From CAZFYZ01 sp964523735 (lineage in GTDB: Bacteria > Armatimonadota > UBA5829), in contig CAZFYZ010000160.1 in NCBI GenBank assembly GCA_964523735.1, forward strand, positions 1 through 7,581: a stretch of 7,581 nucleotides of DNA, read 5' to 3'. Every line of letters begins with the position of its first letter. The first letter of the stretch is position 1. Under the pieces are notes generated by a model. The model was not told where the DNA came from and searched no databases. It saw only the letters and a program-made list of their open reading frames with translations. Made by a program: the position numbers and the translations under genes. This document shows positions 6,585-7,581 of the stretch, in pieces.

Positions 6585-7486
6585 GTCCGGCCTCCCTTCG
6601 CCGCCTTACGGAGCCACAGGTGAGCTGCAGCTTGGAACAGAGCCGTGATCACAAAGAGCACCAGTCCCAACTCAACGAGCGCGCTCAGATAGAGCGGTTC
6701 AGATGCCTCCGTGAACTCATTCGCCAGGGTAGAGGCAATAGTGTTCCCACTAGCAAAGAGAGATGCCGCCAGCCGATGGTCATTGCCAATCACGAACGTC
6801 ACAGCCATGGTCTCGCCTATCGCGCGTCCCAGGCCGAGAAAGACAGCCCCGACCATCCCACGCATGCCGTACTTGATCGACACATCCTTCGTGACCTCCC
6901 AGGTGGTCGCCCCGAGCCCGTAGGCAGATTCCTTCATCACTGGCGGTACCATCTTGAGCACGTCTCGCATCACCGAAGAGATAAACGGCAGGATCATCAG
7001 CGCCAGGATGATCCCCGCCGTCAGCATCCCGATACCCATCGGTGGGCCCTGAAAGAGCGGCACAAAGCCCGCGTGTTTCTGCAGAAAGGGCTGGATCGAG
7101 TTGGCCATGAAAGGCGCGAAGACGAACAGCCCCCACATTCCGTAGATGATGCTCGGGATAGCTGCCAGTAGTTCGATCGCCGTGCCGAAGAACCCGCTCA
7201 GCCTCTTGGGCGCCAGTTCGACAAGAAACAAAGCGATCACCAGGCTGGTCGGTATGGCAATCACAAGCGCTATCACAGTGGACACGAGTGTGCCGTAGAT
7301 GCTGGAGAGCGCGCCGAACTCACCTGCTACAGGGTCCCATCTCGCCGAGGTCAGAAAGCCCGGCCCAAATGCCCTGATCGAAAGCATCGAGTTCCGGACT
7401 AGCTCTACCAGCAGTCCCGCCATGAGCAGCAGTACCAGACCGGCGCAAGCCGCGCATATCCACTTGAATGGCTTCTCAACTCTCAA
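6581..7486 (-). CDS. pstC: PstC, phosphate ABC transporter permease (TTG start)
   Basis: PstC is the second channel-forming permease of the phosphate importer. It has 301 aa, the usual length. Helix 1 spans about 9-30, followed by a short external loop (RAFGPGFLTSARWDP, 38-52) typical of PstC, then the BPD_transp_1 domain. Hallmarks are ELLAAIPSIIYGMWGLF (105-121), the EAA loop KESAYGLGATTWEVTKDV (185-202) and GRAIGETMAV (220-229). The start is inferred as TTG at 7486: an in-frame TGA lies two codons upstream, and the next in-frame ATG (residue 22) would cut into helix 1. A GGAAG in the last pstS codons, 10 nt upstream, can serve as ribosome binding site. The start lies inside three tandem GTTGAGA repeats, which is unusual. 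The stop overlaps the pstA start. Confidence 0.95.
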   Translation of the reverse strand: MRVEKPFKWICAACAGLVLLLMAGLLVELVRNSMLSIRAFGPGFLTSARWDPVAGEFGALSSIYGTLVSTVIALVIAIPTSLVIALFLVELAPKRLSGFFGTAIELLAAIPSIIYGMWGLFVFAPFMANSIQPFLQKHAGFVPLFQGPPMGIGMLTAGIILALMILPFISSVMRDVLKMVPPVMKESAYGLGATTWEVTKDVSIKYGMRGMVGAVFLGLGRAIGETMAVTFVIGNDHRLAASLFASGNTIASTLANEFTEASEPLYLSALVELGLVLFVITALFQAAAHLWLRKAAKGGRT

Positions 7487-7494
7487 CTCTCAAC
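7474..7494 (-). repeat. Three tandem 7-bp repeats at the pstS/pstC junction
   Basis: Read on the minus strand, GTTGAGA occurs three times in perfect tandem (7494-7488, 7487-7481, 7480-7474). The array begins at the last base of the pstS stop codon and runs into the first codons of pstC. Each copy holds a TTG, and because 7 is not a multiple of 3 the three TTGs lie in three different frames. Only the middle one (7486-7484) is in frame with PstC. This is the pattern expected of a slippage-prone microsatellite, but one sequence cannot show variation. Confidence 0.85.
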
Positions 7495-7581
7495 TACTTC
7501 CAGCTCTCGGTGACCATCTTAACGACGTTGTCCGGCATCGGCACGTAAGCCAGCGGGAGGAAGCGGAGGATTGTTGGCAAT
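7494..7581 (-). CDS. pstS: PstS, phosphate-binding protein (C-terminal end only)
   Basis: This is the last 28 codons and the TAG stop (7494-7496) of a gene that continues beyond the window. The peptide ends in AYVPMPDNVVKMVTESWK, matching the conserved C-terminus of periplasmic PstS proteins, where a Y-x-P-L/M-P-x-N-V-V pattern is usual. Its position directly upstream of pstC, on the same strand, supports the call. PstS captures phosphate outside the membrane and delivers it to PstC/PstA. The stop codon lies 7 bp upstream of the pstC start codon, with the heptamer repeats between and across them. Confidence 0.88.
   Translation of the reverse strand, partial: LPTILRFLPLAYVPMPDNVVKMVTESWK

Noticed and set aside
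6097..6648. A 183-codon + strand frame opposite pstA
   Set aside because: It is a shadow of the strongly supported pstA gene. Its sequence is rich in Pro, Ser and Thr, as expected for antisense of a membrane protein gene.
1..7581. Mobile element, CRISPR array, phage or toxin-antitoxin signature
   Set aside because: I saw no transposase, integrase, terminal inverted repeats, spaced repeat array or small toxin/antitoxin pair. A tRNA gene is present, but I recognised no attachment-site duplication or integrase near it.

Overview
The window is ordinary bacterial chromosome, moderately GC-rich throughout and densely packed with genes. There is no phage, transposon or CRISPR signature. The sequence alone does not fix the taxon. 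A tRNA gene with its CCA end encoded, a pst operon in the usual bacterial order, and a zinc-finger anti-sigma factor paired with a long divergent sigma factor fit an environmental or poorly cultivated bacterial phylum; Armatimonadota-like is only a guess.

Left part, + strand (1-2526): a candidate promoter, then a GTG-initiated gene for an unusually long, divergent sigma-70-like factor (99-1163). After 67 bp comes a membrane-anchored protein with two N-terminal zinc-finger (HxxxCxxC) modules, one transmembrane helix, a proline-rich stalk and an extracytoplasmic C-terminal region with an Ig/FN3-like stretch and a TPR-like end (1231-2526). The pair looks like a sigma factor and its cognate anti-sigma factor, able to pass a cell-envelope signal to transcription.

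Middle, - strand (2557-4271): a tRNA-Pro(CGG) gene with its own near-consensus extended -10 promoter. The start codon of a GT-C/GT39-like membrane glycosyltransferase lies only 6 nt past the tRNA CCA end. The glycosyltransferase converges on the anti-sigma gene with a 30-bp gap.

Right part, - strand (4291-7581): the high-affinity phosphate uptake operon, transcribed right to left as pstS (only its C-terminal end is present), pstC, pstA, pstB and phoU. The genes are very tightly coupled: ATGA overlaps at pstC/pstA and pstA/pstB, and a directly abutting TAG-ATG at pstB/phoU. PstS captures periplasmic phosphate, PstC and PstA form the channel, PstB supplies ATP hydrolysis, and PhoU links transport to Pho signalling. 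At the pstS/pstC junction three tandem 7-bp repeats contain the apparent TTG start codon of pstC.

Nothing here is convincingly a wholly new system. The items most worth a second look are the long sigma factor with its multi-domain anti-sigma partner, the tRNA-mRNA arrangement, and the heptamer repeat at the pstC start.
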